From: Marchantia polymorpha subsp. ruderalis
Lineage: Eukaryota > Streptophyta > Marchantiopsida > Marchantiales > Marchantiaceae
Assembly: GCA_037833965.1 (NCBI GenBank)
Contig: AP031352.1
Coordinates: 24,036,501 to 24,100,500 of the forward strand
Direction of reading: 5' to 3'
Length of the DNA stretch: 64,000 nucleotides
The position numbers and the translations under genes are program-made. Under the pieces are notes generated by a model, which saw only the letters and a program-made list of their open reading frames with translations, was not told the DNA's origin and did not search any database. Positions 34,394 through 44,911 of this stretch are shown here, piece by piece; the stretch's first letter is position 1, and every line of letters starts with the position of its first letter.

Positions 34394-37300
34394 TTGGAAA
34401 TGGGGAAGCTTCCGGTATTTTATGGGAGGGAGAATGAGGATGTAGAAGCTTTTGTTAGGGACTTCAAGAGGGCTTGCATAGGAAACAATGAGAGGAAGAA
34501 GGACGAGTGGGCTATGCTTTTGCCGGATTTCTTGGAGGATTCTGCTCTCAAGTGGTACAAGGAGTACAAGAGGGAGCATTCGGAGGACGACACGTGGGAG
34601 ACATTAACGGAGAACCTGATCGAAAACTTTCTTCCCAGTGAAAGTTATGAAAAATTGATGTGTGAGGTCACCTTCTTGAAACAAGGAGAGAACGAGAAGG
34701 TGAGGACCTATGTGGAGAGAACCGAGAAGTTGGAATCTAGATTCCACGTGGTGTTGAGGAAGGGCGGAGACGAAGTGGATGCTACAATGGTGGGGATAAG
34801 GGCGATGCTCATGAAGAACTTCGTTGGAGGTTTGAGACCTGAGATTCGAAGTAAGGTGAGATACGAGAAGCCCTCTTCTAAGGCTGAAGCCATTCGAATT
34901 GCTATTAGAATGGAGGAGAGCTTAGAAGATGATGATTCTAGCTTGGTGGCTAGAGAAGTAGCTCCACCAGTTGTAGGAAGGTCCATTGTTTCAAACCCTT
35001 CTACTTCATCCACGATAGCGAATCCTAGTGTGGATTTTCAAAATGAATTGAAATCTATCACGGAGACTCTAGCAGATCTCAAGATCAATGTAGTACAGTT
35101 GTGGGAGAAGAGGAATCAGAACGTAGGAGGAGGCTCTAGGGGGTATGGAAATTATCCTCCAAGAGGAAATCCACCTTCAGGAAACTTTGCGGTTTCTTGC
35201 TTTTCTTGTGGAGGTCCTCATTTCCAGAGGAATTGTCCTAACCCTCGACAACATGATGGAGTTCGGCACAACAACAATGCACCGGCCACGCAACAAGCCA
35301 AGGATAAGGGAGTAGCATCCATTGATGTATTTCCTCATCAATGCACTTTTGAGAAAGGGGAGAGCTCAAAATCGAAAGTGGATATCCTTGCTCATGAGAA
35401 GAAGCGTGCCCGATTTGCGGACGAGTCGATTTTCATGGAGGACACGCCAAGTCGAAGTACACGGTCAAGTGGAGTGAGTCAACCAAGAGTACCAAGGAAG
35501 AAGTTGGGCATGGATGACTTTTCCATTTCATCTTCTCAAGCTAAGTATGACGTGGTGGAGGATGTAGGAAATCAGAAGGCCAATATAACAGTTGGTCAGC
35601 TGATTGCCTTGAATCCAGCCATTCGGAAGGAGTTAAGAGGAGGTCTTATCTCCACAAGGACCAAGAAGCGGAAATCTAAGGGGAAGGCTCACATGACCAA
35701 TGTGGGAGTTGGGGTGGTGGATGCGGCTGCTTCGGAGGTATGTACACATGCTTCAAAGATCGAAGTGAGGATCAATGGACATGATGTATCAGATGTGTTG
35801 GTTGATGGTGGATCGGCTGTGAATGCCATGTCTGAGAGGTTGATGCAGAAGTTGGGTATGCAACCTTCTAGACCTTCTAGCATAATTGTTGGTATGGCCA
35901 ACAAACAGAAGGTAAGACCACTGGGGGTGGTAGACAAAGTTGTGGTTAGTGTGAGGGGAGTGCAAACTTTGCTTTCCTTCCAAATTCTCAAGGAAGCTAG
36001 CTACGACTTGCTGTTGGGACGTCCTTGGTTGAGGGCGGTAAGGACTACGGACCGATGGCACAAGGGCTATTTGAGGATAGGCCCAAAGAACCATCGAGTT
36101 AAGGTTCCTTTGACGAGAGGAGGGGAATCCACCACTGACTCAGATAGACCAACTGACGAGTATTGGGAATCTGAGAGTGAAGAGAGTGGTAGCTTTTCAG
36201 AAGTTGACACAGACATCTCAACTTCTGATCAAGAAACATCATCAGAGTACTCTTCTGATGATAATGTTCAAGTACAAGTCATTGCTGCCATGGAGTTGTT
36301 GCCTAGGCCTGGAGTGAAGAAAGATCCTGACAAAGTGGAGATGAGCGAAGAGGAGGTGTGTCGACGACTGTCCACTCTCAGGTTTGGTCCCAAGGTTACC
36401 AAGGAGGAAAAGGCAAAGTTTCTGGATATATTTCGCAAATATATTCATGTTTTTGCCTTTAGTTACAAGGATCTTAAGCATGTGACGTTGGAGACTCATC
36501 GCATCGAGTTGGAGGAGAAAGCTCGTCCTATTCGGCAAAAGCAACGCCGAATAAATCCACCTACGGCTCTTGTGGTGAAGGAGGAGATCGACAAGCTCAA
36601 GGAGGCTGGCTTCATCTACGAGGTAGAAAATTCTGAATGGGTGTCTCCAATTGTGATAGTGAAGAAGAAGAATGGTAAGCTACGAGTGTGCGTAGATTAC
36701 AAAAAGTTGAATGCTGTCACAAAGAAAGACTACTATCCCTTGCCTTTCATAGATGAGATTCTAGAGGAGGTTGCTGGTCATGAGTGGTATAGTTTTGGAG
36801 ATGGTTATAGTGGCTATAACCAAATCCAAATTGCCTTAGAAGACCAACTCAAAACAACTTTTACCACTCCATGGGGAACCTTCGCTTTTAGAGTGATGCC
36901 GTTTGGTCTATGTAATGCTCCTGCCACTTTTCAAAGGTTCATGAATAGAGTGTTTGAACCTTTCATTGGAAAGTTTGTAAGGGATTTCATAGATGATTTT
37001 TGTGTTTACGGGAGGAAAGCGGATCATTTTGATCATTTGATCAAAATACTTCAACGGCTGGAGGAAGCTAAGGCTTCACTCAATCCAGAAAAATGCATTT
37101 TTGGATGTGAGGAAGGCCTATTGTTGGGGCATATCATCTCCAAGAATGGTATAGCGGTGGACCCAGAGAAGGTGACACGGATCATGGAGTTACCTTTTCC
37201 GGCGACTTTAACCAAGTTGAGGCAATTCCTTGGTATGGTGGGGTACTATCGACGGTTCATCTTGTCCTTCTCCAACAAAGCTCATGCCTTGACGAATTAC

Positions 37301-39166
37301 ATGAAGAAGGGAGTGGAGTACGAACTCATTTTCAAGGATGAAGCTGCAAAGAAGGCGTTCGAAGTTCTCAAGAAGGCGTTGGTGACGGCTCCAATTTTGG
37401 CGAAACCGGATTGGGGTAAACCTTTCATTCTCTACACAGATGCATCAAATATTGCTGTAGGATGCACCTTGAGTCAATTAGATGATGAAAAGCATGATCA
37501 TCCAATTGGCTATGCTAGTAGACAAATGGTTCAAGCGGAGAAGAATTACTCAGTGACAGAGAGAGAGGCCTTAGCTGTAATCTTCTCACTTAAGAAGTTT
37601 CGACATTATTTGTTGGGTGGGAGATTCACTATAGTGACTGATCATAAGGCTTTGAAATACATTTTCAACAAGCCTAATGCTGAAGGGAGGATAGCTAGAT
37701 GGAAGCTACTACTAGCAGAGTTTGATTATACCATTGAGGATAGACCTGGAAAGAAGCATGCTAATGCGGATTTGATGTCGAGAGCATATGATGATGGAGG
37801 AGATCAGTCAGTAGATGACACCTTTCCGGATGAGGACTTGCTAGTCATGGACACGGTGACAACAGTACCGGAGGAGTACAAGGAAATTTGGGATTTCATC
37901 TCTAGAGGAGAGTTTCCTCAAGGAATGCATCAAAGGGAGAAAAATGCATTAGTGAAGAGATGTCAACCTTATATGATCATGGAGAAGGTACTTTTTCATC
38001 AAGGAGCTGACGGACTTCTACGAAGGGCGGTTGGGAGAGGAGAGGCACTACAACTCATGAAGGAGTTTCATGATGGTGCAGTATGTGGAGGACATTTTGC
38101 GGGGAAGGTAACTGCCTTCAAAATTCTTGATGCTGGTTATCATTGGAAGGGTATTTTTAAGGATTGTGTGGAATATTGCAAAAGTTGTGATGTGTGTCAA
38201 GCTTTTGCTAAAAAGTCCATGAAAACCCCTCCTATGATTTCTGTACCAGTGTTAGGTCCTTTTGAAAAGTGGGGAATAGATTTTGTAGGTCCTTTGAATC
38301 TTACTCCTCGAGGGAATAAGTTCATTGTGATAGCTACAGATTATCTTACGAAGTGGGTAGAGGCAAGACCACTTAAATCTACTAATGAGAAGGAGGTTGG
38401 TAGATTTTTATATGAGAGAATCATTACTCGATTTGGTTGTCCATTGGAGTTAGTATCAGATAGAGGAGGAGAATTTGTGGGAAGTATGATTCAAGCCATG
38501 TTGGAGCACTTTTCCATCAAGGCTCGAGTAACCACTTCCTACAAACCTAACGCTAACGGGTTGGCGGAGCGGACCAACTACACTTTGTGTATGATGTTGG
38601 CCAAGGATGCAGACATGGACGGGAGTAAACACAATTGGGACAAGAGGCTCCATGCTATCTTATGGGAGTATCGCACAACATGGAAGACATCTACCGGATA
38701 CTCACCTTTTCGGATGGTGTATGGAGTTGAGTCAAAACTTCCCATACAGTTTGACTTGACAACATTCACAACAATCCAGCAAAGGTTGAAGAAATCAAAT
38801 GGAGCAGAAGCCATCAAGTCTCGCCAACAACAATTGATGGAGTTGGAGGAAGCTCGAGCATTAGCCATGGTACGAGTGGAGCGGGCTCAACAGTTGCAGA
38901 AGAAGTATCACGACAAACGAAGTGGAAACCAGAACTTGAAGCCGTTCAAGGAAGGTGATTGGGTGATGCTCTTTGATGCAATTAGATACAAGAGAGCTAG
39001 GAAAAAGTTTCTTCCTAAGTATTTTGGACCTTTCATAGTTGAGAAGGTGTGGGGAAATTTCACTTATGACATCAAGGAGTTAGGAGGACGTCACTTCGAT
39101 CGAGTCAACCACGACAAGTTGAAGTTATTCCATCGAAGATCAGATTCTTTCACTCCGAGGGCGTAG
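34394..39166 (+). CDS. gag-pol polyprotein of the whole-looking Ty3/gypsy element
   Basis: A 1590-codon ORF. In order it carries a gag capsid-like region (about 1-200), a Cys/His knuckle (CFSCGG..., about 275), a retropepsin with LVDGGSAVN (about 473), reverse transcriptase (about 730-900, with MPFGLCNAPATF and the DD core), RNase H (about 1010-1125, with LYTDAS), and integrase with the zinc-binding start and DDE core (about 1225-1420). It ends with a GPF/Y-like module (YFGPFIVE, about 1540) and no chromodomain. gag and pol are fused in one frame. This makes it a non-chromovirus plant Ty3/gypsy type. Confidence 0.9.
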   Translation: MEMGKLPVFYGRENEDVEAFVRDFKRACIGNNERKKDEWAMLLPDFLEDSALKWYKEYKREHSEDDTWETLTENLIENFLPSESYEKLMCEVTFLKQGENEKVRTYVERTEKLESRFHVVLRKGGDEVDATMVGIRAMLMKNFVGGLRPEIRSKVRYEKPSSKAEAIRIAIRMEESLEDDDSSLVAREVAPPVVGRSIVSNPSTSSTIANPSVDFQNELKSITETLADLKINVVQLWEKRNQNVGGGSRGYGNYPPRGNPPSGNFAVSCFSCGGPHFQRNCPNPRQHDGVRHNNNAPATQQAKDKGVASIDVFPHQCTFEKGESSKSKVDILAHEKKRARFADESIFMEDTPSRSTRSSGVSQPRVPRKKLGMDDFSISSSQAKYDVVEDVGNQKANITVGQLIALNPAIRKELRGGLISTRTKKRKSKGKAHMTNVGVGVVDAAASEVCTHASKIEVRINGHDVSDVLVDGGSAVNAMSERLMQKLGMQPSRPSSIIVGMANKQKVRPLGVVDKVVVSVRGVQTLLSFQILKEASYDLLLGRPWLRAVRTTDRWHKGYLRIGPKNHRVKVPLTRGGESTTDSDRPTDEYWESESEESGSFSEVDTDISTSDQETSSEYSSDDNVQVQVIAAMELLPRPGVKKDPDKVEMSEEEVCRRLSTLRFGPKVTKEEKAKFLDIFRKYIHVFAFSYKDLKHVTLETHRIELEEKARPIRQKQRRINPPTALVVKEEIDKLKEAGFIYEVENSEWVSPIVIVKKKNGKLRVCVDYKKLNAVTKKDYYPLPFIDEILEEVAGHEWYSFGDGYSGYNQIQIALEDQLKTTFTTPWGTFAFRVMPFGLCNAPATFQRFMNRVFEPFIGKFVRDFIDDFCVYGRKADHFDHLIKILQRLEEAKASLNPEKCIFGCEEGLLLGHIISKNGIAVDPEKVTRIMELPFPATLTKLRQFLGMVGYYRRFILSFSNKAHALTNYMKKGVEYELIFKDEAAKKAFEVLKKALVTAPILAKPDWGKPFILYTDASNIAVGCTLSQLDDEKHDHPIGYASRQMVQAEKNYSVTEREALAVIFSLKKFRHYLLGGRFTIVTDHKALKYIFNKPNAEGRIARWKLLLAEFDYTIEDRPGKKHANADLMSRAYDDGGDQSVDDTFPDEDLLVMDTVTTVPEEYKEIWDFISRGEFPQGMHQREKNALVKRCQPYMIMEKVLFHQGADGLLRRAVGRGEALQLMKEFHDGAVCGGHFAGKVTAFKILDAGYHWKGIFKDCVEYCKSCDVCQAFAKKSMKTPPMISVPVLGPFEKWGIDFVGPLNLTPRGNKFIVIATDYLTKWVEARPLKSTNEKEVGRFLYERIITRFGCPLELVSDRGGEFVGSMIQAMLEHFSIKARVTTSYKPNANGLAERTNYTLCMMLAKDADMDGSKHNWDKRLHAILWEYRTTWKTSTGYSPFRMVYGVESKLPIQFDLTTFTTIQQRLKKSNGAEAIKSRQQQLMELEEARALAMVRVERAQQLQKKYHDKRSGNQNLKPFKEGDWVMLFDAIRYKRARKKFLPKYFGPFIVEKVWGNFTYDIKELGGRHFDRVNHDKLKLFHRRSDSFTPRA

Positions 39167-39189
39167 TGAAATCTTGGTCCGGGGGTAAA

Positions 39190-40047
39190 TGTAAGACCGG
39201 GTGTTGCACATATGTACTAAGTCTTAGAAGTGGTCAAGGGAATAAGGATGATTAGCCAAGGCATAGCTAAGACTAGCTAGTTATGACTAAACTAGTTAGT
39301 TATAACTAAGTTTATCTAGTCATGACTAAGTTTAGCTACAATGTCTATAGTTGGCGGAGTAATTAGCGGAGTTCTAGAAGAATGGAGTGAGCACTTCTAT
39401 TTTGTCTTTTACAAGGAGTGAGCACTTCTATTTTGTCTTATACAAAAGTTCTAGATTCCAAGGGATTAGATATTTGACTAGAAGCTTGGATTTGATTGGT
39501 TTGACTAAATGTATGAAAGATGATTGGCTAGACTAAGTCTAATGTTGACTTAGTGGCTAGGAAGCTTGTAGAAGTTTAAAAGCTTCCAATGGCATGTCGC
39601 CACCTCAACCTTGGATTCCGGAAGCTTCTAGAAGGTTTAGGTAGGCCAATGGCATGTTGCCACGTAGAGAAGGTTAGTCAAACTTACCTAGGTAAAAGTA
39701 AGTTAGGAGAAATTACCACATGTTACTATGGTAACTTCTCAAGTAGTATAAATAGAGAGGTAGAGTAGCACCTCTCAAGCAAGTTTGGAGAGTCATGTGT
39801 GAGGACTTGTTTCAGTAATGAAGGAGTGAAGTTTTTGAGTATCTTGGAGTATCGACGTGTGTTTGCATTTATGTGAAGAGGGTGATGTGAGGAGAGTTGT
39901 GTGTGAGTTGGAGTGATACATGAGAGTTTGTAAGAGAAGGTGTTTGGGACATGAGTGAGAGTATGAATCTTAGTCTTCTAGAACCATGATGCGCTACCAC
40001 AAAGCCATCAGAGGTAAACCTGAGTGAGAGTCAGCCCGGAGGTTGCA
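39190..40047 (+). repeat. 3' LTR of the whole-looking element
   Basis: 858-bp second copy, followed by GACC. The following sequence is the leader of the hAT transposase. Confidence 0.92.
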
Positions 40048-40191
40048 GACCGATCTCCGCTTGCCGTAGAGCTCTAGATTGACTTTGAGCATTGCGATTT
40101 GTGTTTTGTGAATTGTGATTTGTATCTACTTTGTGATATCATCAGCTACTGCTTGCTTCTGTGATCCAGATCCACTCGAACCTGTTGAACG

Positions 40192-42349
40192 ATGTCTATC
40201 GATCCGGACGACGCGGCTCGATTTGGGGACGGTGTTGCCGACATCGTTATCGTCATTGACGAGTCAGACGACGATGACGACAAGTCTGTCCATCGCCACC
40301 AGGCTGAGGCGGACATGCCGGCAGTCAAGCGTCCCTGGCCGAACTCGCCTAAGTCGTCATGGATTCACAATCATACAAGCATCATCAATGATCGACGCTT
40401 CTGTGGCGTTGCTCCTTGCAAGTTGAGCTGGTCGACGAAAACGACAACGGGTGTCATCGCCAAGCACCTCGAGCTGCATCACCGTTTGTCTGCGCAATCC
40501 AAGGAGCGTGATGCCGACCAATCGAGCACTCAGACCGTTATGACGCAATTCGCGTCAATCAGCAAGTCGCGCTCGTGTCGCCTTGACAGCGCTGTTGTTG
40601 AATACGTTGTTGAATCGACATTGTCGCACACGCACACCGAGTTGAAACCGTTTAAGTCGCTCATGGAAGTGTCGGTGCCGGGCTACGTGACGACATCAAG
40701 TCGCATCACGAAACGATGCATTTTGAAAATGTATGTTGTGCTGAAGTATATGATGATCGCACTGTTCAAATCATTTGAAGCCAAGGTGTCCGCCACCTAC
40801 GACGGGTGGTCAAACACGTTGTTGAAGGGGTTTTACTCCGTCACGGTGCATTGGGTCCATGTTGTGACTGGCGAACTTGTCGAAACCTTACTGGACTTCT
40901 TCTACATATTGCCGGGTGAAGGATGTGGTTTGCGTTGTGCCGAGGCCATATTCAATCTGCTCTGTGCCTTCGGCCTGGGCGATCGGATCCTCGTCACGGT
41001 CTCTGACAATGGTTCAGACGCATTTAACGCTGGATTGCATCTGTCGTCCATGCTTCGCACTTGTTTCGGCCGTGATGTGCTGCCTGATGATCATCATGTA
41101 CGTTGCTTTACTCATTCATTCCAGCTCGGAATCAATGCTGCGATCAAGGTTATTCAGCCCTCAGTTGCTATGCTTCGCAAATCGATCGCTATGCTTCGCA
41201 GTGGCAAGGCCCGTCGTGCTGCGTTCCGCCGATTCGCTGTGGCAGCGTATGAGCGCACCATGGAGCCACCGTGCCTAGATGTTGTGACACAATGGGGCTC
41301 CACGAATAAGATGTTGGCATCGGCCTTGAAATGTCGACAGGCAATGACAATGACCGTTGGATTCGAGGAGATTGCCAAGGATTTTGTTGATGTTGGCATC
41401 GACCTGTCCGATGAAAAGATCTGGCCACAGTCGAAGTCGTTGGTCAAATGGCTCAAACTGCCAACCAAAATTTCTAGCTGCATGGACGGCGCGAAATACT
41501 ACACGAGCAGTACCGCACAGATTGCTTCTGACGCAGCTGTTTATCATTGCAACCAGTCTCTATCAAGCGATGATCCAGTTGTCCGTGAATGCAGCGAGGT
41601 TTGCCTCGCTATCATGATGCCATATCAACAGCATTTCAACAGTCGACCTGCTTGCATCGCGCAATTCCTCGACCCTCGCATTCCGAAACCACTAGCTGAA
41701 CGGGACGCGGCGCTGTGAACGATCAATTTCTTGATGGCGACGAATTATGTCGCGGCGGTCGACGCGGAAGCAGCACGAGCGGCATCGCGCGTCCGCCCCG
41801 GCGATCAATGGCACTTAGACAACGATTCGTCGGCTTTAACGGCCGTGGCAATGCTACTCCGGGCGCGTCGTCAACGCCAACGTGATGTTGGTGATGCTGC
41901 CGCCAAAGAGCCGCAAAACACAAACACAGAAGTTGCCCGCTTCTGCGAGTACCCGATGGTCCCCGATGACACCGACGTGTTCGGCTAGTGGCTTGCCCAT
42001 CGAATCGACTTCCCTGTGCTGTTCGTCATTGCAATGGATTACCTAGGCGCGCCTGCCTTGTTAGTCCCGGCGGAGCGCCAACTCGCTGGCAAAGCGCATC
42101 TTCGACGACCGTGCAATGCTCCACGAAGCATCATTCAAGGCCGAGATTTGCTGCAGCTCCTGGTTGAAGCTGCTGCGCTCGCTGAATGTCGAATTGCCGA
42201 CTGATTGGCATGCGGCATACAAGCAGCTGCGCGACAAGAAGGAGATCAACCTCAAGGAGGCTGCTGATGAGGATACGGTGATCAAGTATCTACTCAACGA
42301 CGATCACGGACGCAAGTCTGATGGCGAAGCCGACGCTGACGACGAATAG
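40192..42349 (+). pseudogene. hAT-superfamily transposase, decayed
   Basis: The frame opening at 40192 runs 508 codons. It starts with an acidic stretch, then a BED-type zinc finger (CGVAPC... HLELHH, about residues 65-95), then the hAT catalytic core with ATYDGWS (first Asp), VSDNGSDAF and CFTHSFQLG. In-frame stops lie at 41716-41718 and 41986-41988, and the C-terminal dimerisation region (YLGAPALLVPAER, then in another frame SLAKRIFDDRAML) is split by a frameshift near 42070-42085. The copy cannot make a full transposase. Codon use is GC-rich, unlike the AT-rich neighbours, which hints at a different origin or age. hAT transposases cut and paste elements with 8-bp target duplications. No terminal inverted repeats were found here. 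Confidence 0.88.
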
Positions 42350-42350
42350 C

Positions 42351-42406
42351 TGCTAGTCTCTCAACTTGAGAGACTAGCATCTATTGATCTATCAACTTGA
42401 TAGATC
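42351..42406. repeat. Twin perfect palindromes behind the hAT transposase
   Basis: 42351-42379 has 14-bp arms (TGCTAGTCTCTCAA and its complement) around a single C. 42386-42406 has 10-bp arms (GATCTATCAA and its complement) also around a single C. Both share the centre TCAACTTGA. They could form two adjacent hairpins in the 3' region of the hAT transcription unit. Confidence 0.9.
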
Positions 42407-44677
42407 GATACTATCCAACATTGTATGCGCATATGTCACCAACTGTTTAAAAGTCCTGCCCTGCAACTCTTAATGGCCAGAAATATGGGCATATCAACCA
42501 TGGTTCTTTAGAATGAGCAAGAGTGCACCCTTGTCATAATAATCTATGGTCCAGGTCTACGATCGAATGGGAGATGGTCAAGAACAGCGGCCCTCATGGT
42601 CACGCTGAATCAAACGGTATTTGAAACTGAATACAATTTCGTAGAATAAATCAGTTCACAGGCGACTTAGTAGGTCGAGCACGTTCAAAGTATTGACCTG
42701 CTCGTCCTTCACACCCCATTGTGTACAAGGCTTTCCCTACCAGAGAATTCTCACATTCCGCATCCGATTGGGTGATTACAGTACTAGACAGAGCAGCCCT
42801 CCTTTCGTTGCTTTGCTTGGAGAGGCGATGATTAACAAATGGTCCTGGTCTTATGATCTTGAAAGCGATGCCGCGCCGCTGACATCCCGTTTCACGGATG
42901 TCAATTCAAAGAAGAGAAGACCACATGGATTAATGGTGCGATTGAGGTCTGAGATCTATGATTACCCATTATGTTATATACAAGAGTTGTTACGTTCACA
43001 TAGAGAAATCATACAATGTTGATATGTCTTGTAATATACTGGTTCCTAGCGTATCTGTGCTTATTTTGGAACGATTATGAAAGTGTGGAAAACTTCAAAT
43101 ACATCAATACGTCAAGGTTTCATATCCTCTGCTCTTGAAGTTGTATGTAGTTTTGGATGGCAATTTCAACACATTCATGAGACAAAGAGAGAACTTATCA
43201 AACTAAGCCACACGGATATTGCTTTCTTTATCATATATTGTTTTGCCTATTTTAGAAAGTATCGACTGATTTCTAGATAGCATTTAGTTGCTGAAATCCA
43301 AAAAATGAGAATTCCATTTTGTGATGATTTTAGTATACTCGACTAGCATGTCGATAAAGTGGTCTTCTTGGGTGAGGAAGTACATATTTCGTATTGTGGT
43401 GCTATGAGGTTCTAGCCCCATTGGTTTCATTTTTACTAGACTGGGTGGGGTTTTATGATCCTTTTTACTTATTTCTGGGTTTTTTCCTGTAAGCAAGAAA
43501 TATGAAACGTGGAGCATGATCAGCTGATGAATACGAGGTTCTTCAAATGCTTGATTTTTCCGAATTCGAATTTTTTATTACTAACTCAGTTCGTATCTAA
43601 AGACTCCATGTGTGGAAATATGCTAAAGCCATACAAGATGGAGAAGCCTTTCCGATTTGTGAGCTGCACATTGATATTAAACTAGAGGTTGTATCAACTG
43701 CAGCAATATATCATATGGTCATCAATGTTAGGTGAGTCTTTTCCTAAATCGAATTAACAGTGCATTTCCTTATTTTTCCCTTTTCTATCCTATCGTTAGC
43801 TAGTTTTATCGCAAGAGAATAATATTTCAGATGATAATTCCTCCATACTTTGTTTGTAGACACGTAAAATTAGATGATTTGGATATCTCATATGTATTAT
43901 GAATCATGTTGCATTTTGCCACTGTAGCGGCTTGTTTCACGCCACCTGTTTGATTTCATTTGAGTACAGTACTCCTTTCCATTCTTTTCGCTATATTACT
44001 TTGTATTGCTTCATGGATTCTTCCCATCTTTCTACTACTACTTCCTTTTTACTTGGTATCCCTCCTGCATTTTCTATCTCTTATTGTATGTGTGCCGGAT
44101 ATTTTTGTGTTGAGTTGCGCTCTAGTACGAGGATGGAAAACACGTTCCTTCGCCTTCGGATTTGGCGTCCATTCTAATATGTTTCTAGTCCTGGCTTTGT
44201 TACGTTTCTCTTGGGTTTGCCATCGTTTCGTGTAATGCCATTCGTCGCCCTCTGCCTTCTAATACTCGAAATACTCGATTGGCAATGCAGCCGAGAACAT
44301 GAATGTTGTAATTTCAGGACATCTCACGCCATGCCACACTGATGCTCTCCAGACTCGTCTCGGTCTAATGCAAGTCTTGAGTCTTTTTCTTGTAAACAGT
44401 TTCTTTATTAAATTCCCCACATGAGAAGACGGAAACATAAAACGAGCTATTCCTCGATTCCCTAATTAATAATACGATCTTTTCTACCCGCGCCATTACA
44501 AGTCGGAGGATCTCCATATTCTCGATCTTCAAACTTGTGGCACTGCAAAAAGGAACACATTGGAGAGCACGATACGTTTTTCAGTCAGCCATGGGGAAAA
44601 ATGATTTCAACAGGTCCAGTTTGCAATTCAACTGACTGCACTCCTCTGAAAACAGCTGTGCGTTCATGCATTGGATG
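42407..44677. other. Spacer
   Basis: Mixed to AT-rich DNA without a supported gene. ORFs of up to 109 codons (for example 42693-43022 plus and 43284-43517 minus) show no family motif. The right end of the hAT element must lie somewhere in the first part but is not visible. Confidence 0.4.
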
Positions 44678-44911
44678 TTATCGTACCTGGATTTCAGTCC
44701 AGATGGTACATTTTTGAGTGACGTCAAAGCACAAACCACGACAGGGCTTCGTTATAACATAATCTTCATCGGTATAATTTCCAGAGCGGAGGTACATATC
44801 TCCGGCCTTCTGATCTGTCAAACCCCTTGCTTTCTTACTATGGGGTCCGAAATCGCATTTGGGAAAAGTTACCCCGCACAACTGCAGAGCGTCACGCAAA
44901 GAGTATGATGT
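44678..44911 (-). other. Exon-like ORF, cysteine-rich, Frizzled-CRD-like pattern
   Basis: On the minus strand an AG acceptor at 44912-44913 (TTGACAG) is followed by 77 open codons and TAA at 44678-44680. The protein-like product has LCGVTFPKCDF, then KPCRGLCFDVTQKC, then a Trp. The spacing LC..FPKC ... PCR.LC..V...C recalls the middle of Frizzled-type cysteine-rich domains, but too few cysteines are present for a firm call. It looks like a last exon; the upstream exons of the gene were not identified with certainty. Confidence 0.3.

Larger units (their letters stand above)
32191..40047 (+). mobile_element. Ty3/gypsy LTR retrotransposon, looks whole
   Basis: LTRs of 858 bp at 32191-33048 and 39190-40047 appear identical by eye, with TG...CA ends and a 4-bp flanking repeat GACC. 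Behind the 5' LTR lies a primer-binding site (33053-33070) resembling, but not equal to, the tRNA-Asp-type site TGGCGCCGTTGCCGGGGA of plant Tat/Athila elements. A GGGGGTAAA purine tract precedes the 3' LTR. Internal parts are a small zinc-knuckle ORF (33725-34168) and one long gag-pol ORF (34394-39166). No chromodomain follows the integrase. With identical LTRs and no visible breaks in the long frame, the insertion looks very recent. Confidence 0.93.

Noticed and set aside
44581-44911. Extending the cysteine-rich exon by a 31-bp intron into a further exon ending at 44581
   Set aside because: The phases fit, but 31 bp is too short for a spliceosomal intron in a land plant; the TAA at 44678-44680 is the simpler end.
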